A stretch of DNA of 18,063 bases from CBCPMX01 sp965120355 (GCA_965120355.1 CBCPMX010000090.1:1-18063); one strand, 5' to 3'; positions 1 through 7,816 are shown, counted from the first letter of the stretch. The notes: a model not told the origin generated them from the letters alone. Made by a program: numbers and translations.

Positions 1-544
1 AATAGCGGGCCGGCCAACCCGCCAGCCGCGCCAAAGCGACAAACACCTGCGCATAATCCTGACAAACTCCCAGTCCACTGTTCAGCGCCTGCTCCGCTGT
101 GGTAGAAACATTCGTCGCACCGGGCTGATACCGCAGCATACTGTGAATGGCATGACACAGGGCGTAGGCCGCCGCCAAGGTGCCGCCCCGGGCCATCGCA
201 GCAGACACTTGCAGCAGCGTCGGGCCGGGCTTTGTGCGCACACCGGGGAATCTCAGCGCGGGGTTGGGCGCCGGCGCAGGCCGCCCTGGCGGCTCCACCA
301 GCACAACCCCGCGGCTGCCGTACCGCAGGGTTTCATGGGCCTCATTGACGCTGCACCAGTATACGGTATTTCCAAAACCGTCGGTCAGCGGCTGAGGCAG
401 GCGGCCCGGTGTCAGCTCAACCTCGCAGCTCTCCAGATGCTGGCTGTCATCTGTCAGGGGCAGGCAGCGCAGCGCCAGCTGATGGTTCCACACCGGCGCA
501 GAGTATTGCATATCAGTCTCAAAGCTAAATCGCAATCTTTTCAT
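1..544 (-). CDS. Transglutaminase-like cysteine peptidase family protein (N-terminal part, cut by window edge)
   Basis: Reading the minus strand from ATG at 544 gives an open frame of 181 codons that runs off the left edge, so the C-terminus is missing. It begins MKRLRFSFETDMQYSAPV, which resembles the N-terminal beta domain of bacterial transglutaminase-like proteins. The motif SGLGVCQDYAQVF near residues 157-168 places the expected catalytic Cys at about residue 161; the His and Asp of the triad would lie beyond the edge. An SD-like GGGGGA sits 4 nt before the ATG, and the gene follows the alpha-E gene by 21 nt, so it is the third gene of one operon. In the family the ATP-grasp, alpha-E and transglutaminase trio is recurrent and is thought to make and process peptide-like amide bonds (Iyer and colleagues' amidoligase analysis); the true substrate is unknown. 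Family assignment is fairly secure, function is inference. Confidence 0.88.
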   Translation of the reverse strand, partial: MKRLRFSFETDMQYSAPVWNHQLALRCLPLTDDSQHLESCEVELTPGRLPQPLTDGFGNTVYWCSVNEAHETLRYGSRGVVLVEPPGRPAPAPNPALRFPGVRTKPGPTLLQVSAAMARGGTLAAAYALCHAIHSMLRYQPGATNVSTTAEQALNSGLGVCQDYAQVFVALARLAGWPARY

Positions 545-565
545 GACATCCCCCAATCGACAGGC

Positions 566-1249
566 TCAAACGCCGGGAAACAGGCCCTCCAGCGCATGCA
601 GCAGCAGCTCCAGGGGCGGCTGCGTTGTGGAGCTTTGATCCAGAATGGCGTCCACCAGCAAAGTCAGCTTCGTCTGATCGGGCGAAAGCTGCGCTTTATA
701 CAAGCGGTTAAACAGACGGCTAAACTCCTTTCTGCACAGCTCGTGGTCATAGTCCAGACGCAGATACAGGTCCACCCGCTCCAGGCTGGCGCCGGTCTTG
801 ATAATATTGCGGCTAGCTTCGTCCTCAATCTTCTCCTCACAGGCACCGCGGAAGGCCATGATATCATCCAGCACCCACTGCAGCTGTACCCCCGGTCCGG
901 CACTGCCTGCCGCCAGCTCCATGGCGGAGACGGCCATCTGTACATAGGCCAGCGTTTCAGTGGACAGGGTTTCCCGCAGCACAATGGCGTTGTCGTAGGC
1001 GTACCCCAGGGATGCGGCGATGGAATTGGGATTGGATGTATCGAAGTAATACCGATGAATGAAGTCCGCGGTATTCTCATAGTTGTTTGGCAGCCCCAAT
1101 TGACGGCAGTATAAGTCATAATCGCCCTCTATGCCGTCCGTTTCCGCCTCAAACAGCGGCTGCGTCGCCTTAATGCCCGTATAGACCCGCTCCAAATAGC
1201 GGCCCAGCCAGAACAGGCGGTTTGCCTTGCTTAACGTGATAGTACCCAT
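566..1249 (-). CDS. Alpha-E domain protein
   Basis: A 227-residue, mostly helical, soluble protein. The N-terminus (MGTITLSKANRLFWLGRYLERV) is the signature opening of alpha-E domain proteins, and the segment around residues 75-92 (DTSNPNSIAASLGYAYDN) matches the family's second conserved block. The domain has no proven activity; it is known as a constant companion of circularly permuted ATP-grasp and transglutaminase-like proteins, which is exactly the context here. The ATG lies inside the end of the upstream ATP-grasp gene (19-bp overlap), so translation is probably coupled; GGAGG and AAGGA stretches lie just upstream. At 227 residues it is shorter than many family members of around 300, apparently a compact form rather than a truncation since both ends look natural. 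Confidence in the family is high. Confidence 0.88.
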   Translation of the reverse strand: MGTITLSKANRLFWLGRYLERVYTGIKATQPLFEAETDGIEGDYDLYCRQLGLPNNYENTADFIHRYYFDTSNPNSIAASLGYAYDNAIVLRETLSTETLAYVQMAVSAMELAAGSAGPGVQLQWVLDDIMAFRGACEEKIEDEASRNIIKTGASLERVDLYLRLDYDHELCRKEFSRLFNRLYKAQLSPDQTKLTLLVDAILDQSSTTQPPLELLLHALEGLFPGV

Positions 1250-2541
1250 GTATCCTTAAACCCTCCTCCTTGTGAACTGTTGACTACAAAGCTGTCCGCT
1301 TCCCGGCTGAAGCGGGTCAGACCGCTGGGCCAGACGGCGGTCTTTGCGCCCGCCAGCACAAAGGCGCGCAGATCCGCTTTGCGCTCCACTTCCTGCCCGT
1401 TTTCCATAATGGGCAGGTCCTGAAAGTCAATGACTTCCTGGGCAATAAACCGGCGCGGCTCCCGGCGGATCAGCGCCGCCATTTCTGCCAGCTTTTCCCG
1501 GGTCAGCTCCCGGCCGAAGATCACGCCGTAGCCGCCGGCTTCCGCCACGTCTTTGACAACCAGGTTGTCCAGGTTGTCCAGCACATACTTCCGATCCTCG
1601 TCGTAGAACGGCAGATAGGTGGGCGCGTTGTGCAGAATCGGCTCCTCCTTCAGATAGTAGCGGATCATCTTGGGCACAAAGTAGTAGATGCCCTTATCGT
1701 CGGCGGCGCCGTTGCCAGGCGCATTGATTATCGCCACGTTTCCGGCACGATAAGCCCCCATGACGCCGGGAATGCCGATGAGGCTCTCCGGCAGGAAGGT
1801 CGTGGGATCCAGATATTCGTCGCTGATGCGGCGGTAAATGGCGCCGACGCGCGCAGGCGCTCCCTGCCCGCGGTAATACACCACATTGTCCTCCACATAC
1901 AGGTCCCCAGTCTCCGCCAGCACGGCTCCGGACATCTCCGCCAGATAGCTGTGCTCAAAATAAGCCGCGTTATACCGTCCCGGTGTAAAAATTACATGGA
2001 TACCGCCGGTATTGACATGCTCCATGACACCCCGCAGCAGTTCACCATAGTTGCGGTTGTCCACCACATGGTTGTGCCGAAAGGTTTCTGGACTGCAGCG
2101 GCGGCAGAGCCTGCGGGCGATCAGCGGATAGGACGCGCCAGATGGGATGCGGAGATTGTCCTCCAAAATAAACCAGCTCCCATCCTTCCCCTGAACCAGA
2201 TCAATGCCGGAAATATGGCTGTAAATTCCCTTGGGCGGCGTAATTCCCTCACAAGCCGGCAGATAGCCGGAGCCTGCAAAGGCAAAATCCTCCGGCACCA
2301 CGCCATCGTGGATGATCTGCTTTTTCCCATAGAGATCCTTCAAAAACAGGTTCAGCGCAGTCACACGCTGGACCAGCCCCTTCTCCAGTACCGCAAACTC
2401 TGCCGCCGTAAGGACCCGCGGCAGCGGGTCAAAGGGAAACAGGCGTTCCTGAAACGTTCCGTTTTTATATAGCCCGAATTTGACGCCATACCGCGCCAGC
2501 TGCTGGTTGATGCTTGCCTGATGCACTACAAGTTCCTGCAT
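1231..2541 (-). CDS. Circularly permuted ATP-grasp type 2 protein
   Basis: A 436-residue cytoplasmic protein. I start it at ATG 2541 (MQELVVHQ) because AAGGAG lies 9 nt upstream; an ORF extends to 2592 but those residues look non-coding. Recognisable blocks of the family, in order: EDNLRIPSG at about 127-135, TPGRYNAAYFEH at 186-197, IYRRISDEYLDP at 235-246, INAPGNGAADDKGIYYFVP at 272-290, a lysine plus glycine loop (VVKDVAEAGGYG) at 328-339, and a C-terminal VVNSSQGGGFKDTWVL. Family members are predicted ATP-dependent carboxylate-amine ligases. It is the first gene of an operon with alpha-E and transglutaminase-like proteins, driven by the promoter at 2647-2675. The joint product is unknown; a peptide or amide modification is the usual inference. 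Confidence 0.92.
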   Translation of the reverse strand: MQELVVHQASINQQLARYGVKFGLYKNGTFQERLFPFDPLPRVLTAAEFAVLEKGLVQRVTALNLFLKDLYGKKQIIHDGVVPEDFAFAGSGYLPACEGITPPKGIYSHISGIDLVQGKDGSWFILEDNLRIPSGASYPLIARRLCRRCSPETFRHNHVVDNRNYGELLRGVMEHVNTGGIHVIFTPGRYNAAYFEHSYLAEMSGAVLAETGDLYVEDNVVYYRGQGAPARVGAIYRRISDEYLDPTTFLPESLIGIPGVMGAYRAGNVAIINAPGNGAADDKGIYYFVPKMIRYYLKEEPILHNAPTYLPFYDEDRKYVLDNLDNLVVKDVAEAGGYGVIFGRELTREKLAEMAALIRREPRRFIAQEVIDFQDLPIMENGQEVERKADLRAFVLAGAKTAVWPSGLTRFSREADSFVVNSSQGGGFKDTWVLSR

Positions 2542-2603
2542 GTCCCATCGCTCCTTACAACAAGTTCTACCCACCTGTGCCGGCGGCACCAAAAGCAGAT
2601 AGG

Positions 2604-2643
2604 AAAAGGCAAAGGATGCCCGTCAAAGGCTCCTTTGCCTTTT
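2604..2643 (-). other. 5'-terminal mRNA hairpin of the ATP-grasp operon
   Basis: A perfect 13-bp inverted repeat (AAAAGGCAAAGGA and its complement) with a 14-nt loop. It lies immediately downstream of the promoter -10 on the minus strand, so the predicted first transcribed base (about 2640) is within the stem. Such a 5' stem-loop is known to protect mRNAs from 5'-end-dependent decay. A run of U follows the stem on either strand (six on plus, four on minus), so it could also act as an attenuator or as a plus-strand terminator, but no gene lies upstream on the plus strand. Confidence 0.6.
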
Positions 2644-2646
2644 TTT

Positions 2647-2675
2647 ATTATACTGGCAATTGTTCCTCCCGTCAA
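2647..2675 (-). promoter_or_regulatory. Sigma-A promoter of the ATP-grasp operon
   Basis: On the minus strand, TTGACG (-35, 2670-2675), a 17-bp spacer and a perfect TATAAT (-10, 2647-2652). It points to the ATP-grasp gene, with a leader of about 100 nt. This is the best housekeeping promoter in the window. Confidence 0.82.
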
Positions 2676-2841
2676 GAGTCAGGCTGGTTGTTTAAGGCAA
2701 GAATCACCGTATCGCATTGCACAAAGCAGCAGAATTTTTCCCATCAGGCAGTCTGCACAAATTGGGATCGTACCTGCCGGGCCATGGATGCTTCTGCTTG
2801 TTATCAATTTCTTCACAGGCTATCGATATCGGCGGGAAACA

Positions 2842-2870
2842 TTGTCCAAACGCCTTTGCGCTGTTACAAT
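2842..2870 (+). promoter_or_regulatory. Promoter of the ferredoxin-flavin oxidoreductase gene
   Basis: TTGTCC (2842-2847), 17-bp spacer, TACAAT (2865-2870), giving a leader of about 60 nt to ATG 2939. The 397-bp gap 2542-2938 between the divergent genes holds this promoter, the promoter and hairpin of the ATP-grasp operon, and otherwise no convincing ORF, RNA gene or repeat that I can see. Confidence 0.6.
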
Positions 2871-2938
2871 GGACGCAGAGAACAACTGCTCCCGTGCCCT
2901 GTGCACAAGGGCCGCAGGAGCCAAGAGGAGTGTATCAT

Positions 2939-4651
2939 ATGGCTTATATCATCGATCCGAACAACTGTACCAACTGCGGCCGGTGTGCCATGCAGTGCCC
3001 CACCCACGCCATCGCCGGCACACCCCAAGGGGTCTCCATCGACCCGGAACGCTGCATCGAATGCGGCAAATGCCGGGAGGTTTGTCCTCTGGACGCTATG
3101 TATCCTGAATCCGCGCCTTGGCCGGCTCCGATCCCTCATGACCTGATTGAGCTGGACTGCGACCTGTGCGTCATCGGCGGCGGCGGCGGTCTGGTGGCGG
3201 CGGGACGGTTTGCCTGGCTTACGGGCAAAAAGGTCATTGTTCTGGAGAAAATGCGCAAATGCGGCGGCAGCGCCTGGTTTGCTTCCACCATGCGGATGTA
3301 CAACAGCCAGTGGCAGAAGGACCGGGGTGTACCCGATACGCTTCGGGAAACCCTGGTGGACCTTATGGACAAGACCTATTGGGAGTTGGACTCCCATCTG
3401 GTTCGCAACGCCCTGGCGGGCACCGGGCAGTGGTTTGACTGGCTGGGCCAGGTGGATCCGGAGCGGGACAGCAAGTTTGTAGAGAGCTTCTATGTATTTG
3501 ACGGGCCAGACAGCATGATCACGCCGGGCTATTGCGAGCCGGGCGGCCGCATCGGTTCCCCGGAGAGCAACGGCACCGGCTGGTACACCGTTCAGCTGAT
3601 GCAGAAGCTGATCCTGGAAAAAGGTGGGCAGATCCTGACCCAACACCGAGCCCAGCGGCTGGAGATGGAGAACGGGAAAGTCACTGCCGTCTGGGCCGAA
3701 GACCCCGGCGGCCCGGTGAAGATCCGCTGCCGCGCCTACGTCATGAGCCCCGGCAGCTGGATCAACAATCAGGAGATCCTGGACAAGTGCGTCCCCGCGT
3801 TCGGCCGTCTGCCCCGCAGCGTCAGCTCCCACTGCCACATTGCCTGCACCGGCGACGGCATCGGCCTGGCGGAGAGCGCCGGAGCCTTCATCGATTACGA
3901 CAGTTTCTGTATGCGTCTCATGGGCGGCGCCGGCATGGCCCCCGGCGACACGGCCCTGGCCATGACTACCGGCCCCTACGCCGTCTATGTCAACAAGCTT
4001 GGCAAGCGGTGGATCAACGAGCTGACCATGGGACGCAGCAGCTTTTTCGCTGTGGCCACAGCGCTTGTCTATCAGCCTGAGGGGCAGAATTTTGCCATTT
4101 TTGACCTGGGTATGGCGCAGGAAGCAGCCAAACGCCCCTTCCGCAGCATTAAGCAGAAATTCAACCCCATTCCCGAAGTTCCTGTCCCCGCCAACTGCGC
4201 CGAGGATCTGCGTCAGAACGCCGCCCGCTTCCCCGATCAGCTCATCAGCGCCAACACTCTGGAAGAGCTGGCGGAAAAGCTTGGCGTAGACGCCGCCAAT
4301 CTGCGGGAAACCGTGGCCCGCTACAACGCCATGTGCGCTCTGGGCCGGGACGAGGACTTCTTCAAGGCGGCGGAGGACATGATCCCCTTTGGCCACGGTC
4401 CCTATTACGCCGTGGCCGGCGGCGTGGGCACCGACGGCGCCTTCGGCGGCGTCCGGGTCAACGAGCATATTCAGGCTTACGCCGCCGACCGTCAAACCGT
4501 CATTGAAAACCTGTATGTTCCCGGCGACTTCGCCTCCGGCCGGTTCCTCAACATGCACGGCTACAAGGTCCAGATCCTCAATGACCTGAGCTGGGCCATG
4601 TCCAGCGGCTTTTTGGCTGGAACCCATGCGGCGCAACAGCTGTCAGAATAA
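2939..4651 (+). CDS. Ferredoxin / FAD-dependent oxidoreductase fusion (fumarate reductase/KstD-like flavoprotein)
   Basis: A 570-residue protein from ATG 2939, chosen because AGAGGAG lies 8 nt upstream and because MAYIIDPNNC is a natural ferredoxin start; the frame is open 222 bp further but that extension lies partly before the promoter. Residues 10-49 hold two complete CxxCxxCxxxCP-type 4Fe-4S motifs (C10, C13, C16, C20; C39, C42, C45, C49). Residues 77-104 are a dinucleotide-binding fold (VIGGGGGLVAAG, then VLEK). The C-terminus (GGVGTDGAFGGVRVNEH, YVPGDFASG) is the FAD-binding end of the FAD_binding_2 superfamily of fumarate reductases and 3-ketosteroid dehydrogenases. No signal peptide or heme motif is seen, so it is probably cytoplasmic, passing electrons from ferredoxin clusters to FAD to reduce an enoate-like or similar substrate (inference). 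The gene stands alone with its own promoter and terminator. Confidence 0.88.
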   Translation: MAYIIDPNNCTNCGRCAMQCPTHAIAGTPQGVSIDPERCIECGKCREVCPLDAMYPESAPWPAPIPHDLIELDCDLCVIGGGGGLVAAGRFAWLTGKKVIVLEKMRKCGGSAWFASTMRMYNSQWQKDRGVPDTLRETLVDLMDKTYWELDSHLVRNALAGTGQWFDWLGQVDPERDSKFVESFYVFDGPDSMITPGYCEPGGRIGSPESNGTGWYTVQLMQKLILEKGGQILTQHRAQRLEMENGKVTAVWAEDPGGPVKIRCRAYVMSPGSWINNQEILDKCVPAFGRLPRSVSSHCHIACTGDGIGLAESAGAFIDYDSFCMRLMGGAGMAPGDTALAMTTGPYAVYVNKLGKRWINELTMGRSSFFAVATALVYQPEGQNFAIFDLGMAQEAAKRPFRSIKQKFNPIPEVPVPANCAEDLRQNAARFPDQLISANTLEELAEKLGVDAANLRETVARYNAMCALGRDEDFFKAAEDMIPFGHGPYYAVAGGVGTDGAFGGVRVNEHIQAYAADRQTVIENLYVPGDFASGRFLNMHGYKVQILNDLSWAMSSGFLAGTHAAQQLSE

Positions 4652-4654
4652 GCA

Positions 4655-4699
4655 GCACAATCAGGGCGCAGTAAACCTGCGCCCTGATTGTGCTTTTTT
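4655..4699 (+). terminator. Rho-independent terminator of the oxidoreductase gene
   Basis: A perfect 17-bp stem (4655-4671 with 4677-4693), loop TAAAC, followed by six T. It starts 3 nt after the stop codon. It lacks a T-run on the minus strand, so it serves mainly the plus-strand gene. Confidence 0.93.
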
Positions 4700-4734
4700 A
4701 ACGGCTTCGCAGTGCTCCGCCTTACAATCCCACA

Positions 4735-6240
4735 TCACGAGACCAGTGGAATCAGCAAGAGCTTTCCGCCGATCGCCTCCTCCTCTGACAGATCATTTGC
4801 CTTTCGGATGGCCTCCTGGGTGGAGCGGCAGGATTTTGCGATAGACCACAACGTCTCGTCCTCCCCCGCTGTCCGAATAATGACGGAGGGCCGGACCGTA
4901 TTCTCCAGCTCGGTGGTCTGTGCTCCGCAGACAGCTTCAAGATGTTCGTCCACGCAGCTCTCCACGTCAAAACATACTTGGAAGCGCACCTCCGCTCCAC
5001 CTGCCGCCGGCGCGGCGGCCACACTGCCGTCGGTAGAAATTCTCGGAAGGCAGCTGCATCCCTCTGCCAGATCTGTCACCGCCAGTGCTTCCTGACGGCG
5101 TGTCATGCCCTGTAACACGCCGTTTTCATCGTAATACAGCAAGCTGACAACGGCGGGCGCCCGCAGTTCTACCCGGCTGCCTTCCCGGCTCTGGGCCGGC
5201 GGCTCCAAAAACACTGCGGCGTCTACTACTGAGCGCACCGGTCCCTGGAGCGTTTCCCGGATTTCCTGCGTCAGAAGCTGCCGGTCCAACCGGCTCTCCA
5301 GATCATAGGCGGCCATAGCCGGCGTCACCTGCTCCCGTGTGCTGTAAAGATCCCGGAGCACCGTCACGCTGCGCCGGGCCGTCACCAGTACCTGCGCCAG
5401 CACATTGACTGTCAACCGCAGGCGGGTACAGTGTTCCAATCCGTCCGGCTCCAGCTCCGCACCGGTCAAAGCCATTGACACATCCAGTTCGTCCTCTTCC
5501 CCCTCATAGTCCAGATCTACGAACTGCGAAAACGGCAGCGCAAAGTCAAAGGTGGCAAACCCTTCGTCCTCCGTCAGATACAACAGCCGCAGCTGCAGGT
5601 TGCCCTTAAAGACCGCCTTGCTGCCAATGAGTTTGCGCTCGAGCACCACCGGTACGGCGTTCCAGCGGCAAATGGCCCCTACCGGCGGCCTGCTGCCCAG
5701 CTCTACCTCGTCGCTGATGACAAACGCTTTCTCCCCTGCCGCCATAGGCCAGCTCACCGGCAGTTCCTGCTGCAGCACCTGCAAGCCGGGACGCTCGGCG
5801 GCAGCAGGATAGAACGTCTCCGTTTTCTGCCCATAGGCCGCCACAACAGCCGCCAGGTCCGCCCGCACCATAACCTTTCGGGAATTGACAATCCGCCCAT
5901 CAATGGCCTTCAGGCAGACATCTGCCAAGACTTCGTCCTGCATGCCGATGGCGCTGCTGTCCAGCCGCAGACTAAAGGGCACATAGACCTCCAAAGGCCG
6001 CGGCCTGCTCCCATCCTCAGGCACATACAGCACCGCCGCTTTGATGCCGCCGGACAGCAGCACACTGCCCTCCCGGCACTCCTTGCTGCGCAGCAGCACC
6101 ATACCATAACAGTCTACAATCCGCGCCGCATCGGGATAACTGTCGGGAATTACGGATTCTGCCGTTTCCTCCTGATACAGCGTCTGCCGTGCCACACAGA
6201 CCAGATGATCCTGTGTCATCGTTTCAAATGAAAGCTCCAT
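4735..6240 (-). CDS. sipL: SipL-like SPOCS (DUF3794) and LysM spore coat morphogenesis protein
   Basis: A 501-residue protein from ATG 6240 (MELSFETMTQDHLVC), with AAGGAG 9 nt upstream; the frame extends to 6369 but without SD. The body contains repeated SPOCS/DUF3794-type beta-rich segments, for example around SYPDAARIVDCYG at residues 33-45 and the VMVRADLAAVVAAYG stretch near 118-132. The last 50 residues (AGEDETLWSIAKSCRST to GGKLLLIPLVS) form a LysM domain. In Clostridioides difficile SipL (about 515 residues, same architecture) the LysM region binds SpoIVA to attach the coat to the forespore. The gene is therefore expected to act in the mother cell under sigma-E. Upstream at about 6270-6300 there is a CATAAT ... 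TATACATA arrangement vaguely like a sigma-E promoter, which I do not consider established. It stands alone between two terminators. Confidence 0.82.
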   Translation of the reverse strand: MELSFETMTQDHLVCVARQTLYQEETAESVIPDSYPDAARIVDCYGMVLLRSKECREGSVLLSGGIKAAVLYVPEDGSRPRPLEVYVPFSLRLDSSAIGMQDEVLADVCLKAIDGRIVNSRKVMVRADLAAVVAAYGQKTETFYPAAAERPGLQVLQQELPVSWPMAAGEKAFVISDEVELGSRPPVGAICRWNAVPVVLERKLIGSKAVFKGNLQLRLLYLTEDEGFATFDFALPFSQFVDLDYEGEEDELDVSMALTGAELEPDGLEHCTRLRLTVNVLAQVLVTARRSVTVLRDLYSTREQVTPAMAAYDLESRLDRQLLTQEIRETLQGPVRSVVDAAVFLEPPAQSREGSRVELRAPAVVSLLYYDENGVLQGMTRRQEALAVTDLAEGCSCLPRISTDGSVAAAPAAGGAEVRFQVCFDVESCVDEHLEAVCGAQTTELENTVRPSVIIRTAGEDETLWSIAKSCRSTQEAIRKANDLSEEEAIGGKLLLIPLVS

Positions 6241-6428
6241 AGCATCCACTCCTTGTTGATTCACCTGGTCTATGTATACGCAGGCTTGACCGGGATTATG
6301 TCTTTTTCCGCACACGGTTTCATCCGCGTCACTATTTTCCGGCACTTCCGAAATCCGTCCGTTTTCCATAGACCCTATGGCCGGCGCAAGCTCCTGTCCT
6401 CTGGAAACAGCATATGCATTTGTAAATG

Positions 6429-6472
6429 AAAAAACCAGCCGCAGCGGAAATTCTCCGCTGCGGCTGTTTTTT
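6429..6472 (-). terminator. Rho-independent terminator of the alcohol dehydrogenase gene
   Basis: A perfect 13-bp stem (6436-6448 with 6454-6466) and a 5-nt loop. On the minus strand it is followed by G and then TTTTTT; six T also follow on the plus strand, so it can work in both directions. It begins about 10 nt beyond the dehydrogenase stop. Confidence 0.92.
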
Positions 6473-6482
6473 CCTCACGGGC

Positions 6483-7655
6483 TTACAGGCAGTCCAGCAG
6501 AAGGCCATAGACCTCATCGTGGGTGAGCTGTCTGTACCCGTTCGGCAGGAGATTGCAGCTGTCTGCCACCTGGCGCAGCAGCCCCTGCGTAATTTCCACT
6601 TTGGACCGGAGCTGCCCAAGCTTGGTGGGCAAGCCGCACTCCCGAATAAAGTCTTCCAGGGCCTGAATACCGGCTTCTGCCACCTGCTCGTTTGTTTTCC
6701 CCTCGCCGGATATCCCCCATACGTTCCGGGCAAAGCGGGCAAACTTGGCAGTTGCACTGTGACAGATCAGCCGGTAGTAGGCTGGATGAAGCACCGCCAG
6801 GCCCTGCCCATGGTTGCAATCTGTATAGGCCCCCAACTGGTGTTCAATCTGATGGCACTCGAAATCTGTCAGGCGGCCCACCTTCAGGATTCCATTTTCC
6901 GCCATGGCAGAGTCCCACATCAGATTGCTGCGGGCTGTATAGTCACGAAGATCCTTCAGCAATGTGCGCATATTGGTAATGGTATTACGCATGATGGCCT
7001 CCGCCACGTCATCGGAAACATTGTCCCGGTCGGACCGGCCAAAATAGGTTTCCATGGCGTGACTCAGCGTATCAAAGGCACCGGAGAACACCTGGGACGC
7101 CGGCAGAGACATGGTATACGCCGGATCCAGAATGGCGAATCGGGGGGCTGCGGCAAACAGTCCGGCCTTGATTTTCACATCCTCATTGGTGATCACAGCG
7201 CCGCCATTCATCTCTGCGCCAGTGCCGGAAGCAGTCACCACCGCCCCCAGTGGAATGGGCGCAGCTGTGGGTGTCCCCCGCTTCACCATCTCCAGTTCCC
7301 AGATGTCCTCCTCCGTCACCGCTTGGGCCGCTACAATCTTACAGCAGTCAATGACCGAGCCGCCGCCTACGGCCAGAATCAGATCTGCCTGGCATGCTTT
7401 GGCCAAAGAGGCGCCCTCCTGGACCTTGGCATAGGTGGGATTAGACATGATTCCGGAAAATTCCGTTACGGTCTTGCCTGCCGAATGCAGGATGTCCAGG
7501 ATTTCCTCATAGACGCCGTTTTTCTTGAGGGATCCGCCGCCATAGGCCAGCAGAACATTGTCGCCGTATTCTGCAAGAATCTTCGGCAAATGCTCCTTTG
7601 CCGCGCCATTTCCAAAATAGACCTTTGTGGGATATTCATATACGAAATTTTGCAT
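6483..7655 (-). CDS. Iron-containing (butanol-type) alcohol dehydrogenase
   Basis: A 390-residue group III alcohol dehydrogenase, about the usual length of the BdhA/BdhB, YugJ and YqhD subfamily. Visible signatures are AYGGGSLKKNGVY at residues 37-49, the nucleotide-binding VGGGSVIDCCK at 96-106 and the metal site: D195 and H199 (SGAFDTLSHAME), H268 (ECHQIEHQLGAY) and H282 (CNHGQGLAVLHP). These four align in spacing with the known metal ligands of YqhD. The expected reaction is NAD(P)H-dependent reduction of an aldehyde such as butyraldehyde to the alcohol; the substrate and cofactor preference cannot be read here. SD AGAGG lies about 9-10 nt before ATG 7655. The stop of a 27-codon ORF directly abuts this ATG, so translation is probably coupled to that leader. 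A terminator follows the gene. Confidence 0.95.
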   Translation of the reverse strand: MQNFVYEYPTKVYFGNGAAKEHLPKILAEYGDNVLLAYGGGSLKKNGVYEEILDILHSAGKTVTEFSGIMSNPTYAKVQEGASLAKACQADLILAVGGGSVIDCCKIVAAQAVTEEDIWELEMVKRGTPTAAPIPLGAVVTASGTGAEMNGGAVITNEDVKIKAGLFAAAPRFAILDPAYTMSLPASQVFSGAFDTLSHAMETYFGRSDRDNVSDDVAEAIMRNTITNMRTLLKDLRDYTARSNLMWDSAMAENGILKVGRLTDFECHQIEHQLGAYTDCNHGQGLAVLHPAYYRLICHSATAKFARFARNVWGISGEGKTNEQVAEAGIQALEDFIRECGLPTKLGQLRSKVEITQGLLRQVADSCNLLPNGYRQLTHDEVYGLLLDCL

Positions 7656-7739
7656 TTATAAACGCCTCTTTCTGATATCCGGCATCAGGCGGGGCCGGCG
7701 GAAAACCGCCAAGCCGCCTCCCAATATGCGTCTTTCCAT
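7656..7739 (-). CDS. 27-codon small ORF directly upstream of and abutting the alcohol dehydrogenase
   Basis: On the minus strand ATG 7739 is preceded by a perfect AGGAGG (7749-7754) at 9-nt spacing, a better SD than that of the dehydrogenase itself. The frame runs 27 codons and ends in TAA at 7656-7658, with the dehydrogenase ATG as the very next three bases. The peptide begins MERRILGGGLAVFRRPR and is strongly basic (8 Arg and 1 Lys), with no membrane segment. Its codons include a GGCGG-TTTT-CCGCC hairpin. It could be a leader peptide controlling dehydrogenase translation or a genuine small protein. I recognise no homologue. The ORF and SD are seen directly; expression is inferred. Confidence 0.55.
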   Translation of the reverse strand: MERRILGGGLAVFRRPRLMPDIRKRRL

Positions 7740-7787
7740 AATTGCCTGCCTCCTGATTCATTTTATTCGGATTCTGCGCTTGCTTTT

Positions 7788-7816
7788 ATTATAGTTGCGT
7801 TTGTATGCCGGCGGAA
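7788..7816 (-). promoter_or_regulatory. Probable promoter of the small ORF / alcohol dehydrogenase transcript
   Basis: On the minus strand a perfect TATAAT (7788-7793) lies 17 bp from a poor -35, TTCCGC (7811-7816). The weak -35 and the direct repeats just upstream of it suggest an activator-dependent promoter. The predicted leader to the small ORF is about 40 nt. Confidence 0.55.

Noticed and set aside
143..1114. Plus-strand open frame over the alpha-E and transglutaminase genes
   Set aside because: Composition is Gln/Arg/His-rich shadow sequence without motifs, whereas the minus strand encodes recognised families with SD sites.
2797..2820. Possible Rex redox-repressor site (TTGTTATCAATTTCTTCACA) before the oxidoreductase
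   Set aside because: Only the left half-site fits the TTGTTAA consensus; the right half does not, so the dyad is not supported.
2717..2938. 74-codon N-terminal extension of the oxidoreductase
   Set aside because: No SD at 2717, the predicted promoter -10 lies at 2865-2870 inside it, and the ferredoxin motif starts naturally at 2939.
2864..4636. Very long open frame (590 codons) antisense to the oxidoreductase
   Set aside because: It is complementary to a gene with clear ferredoxin and FAD motifs; such antisense frames arise from GC-rich third positions. It shows no recognisable domain.
6262..6300. Sigma-E promoter for the sipL-like gene
   Set aside because: A CATAAT ... TATACATA arrangement is present, but the spacing and -10 match are too loose to list as a feature, even though sigma-E control is expected from the family.
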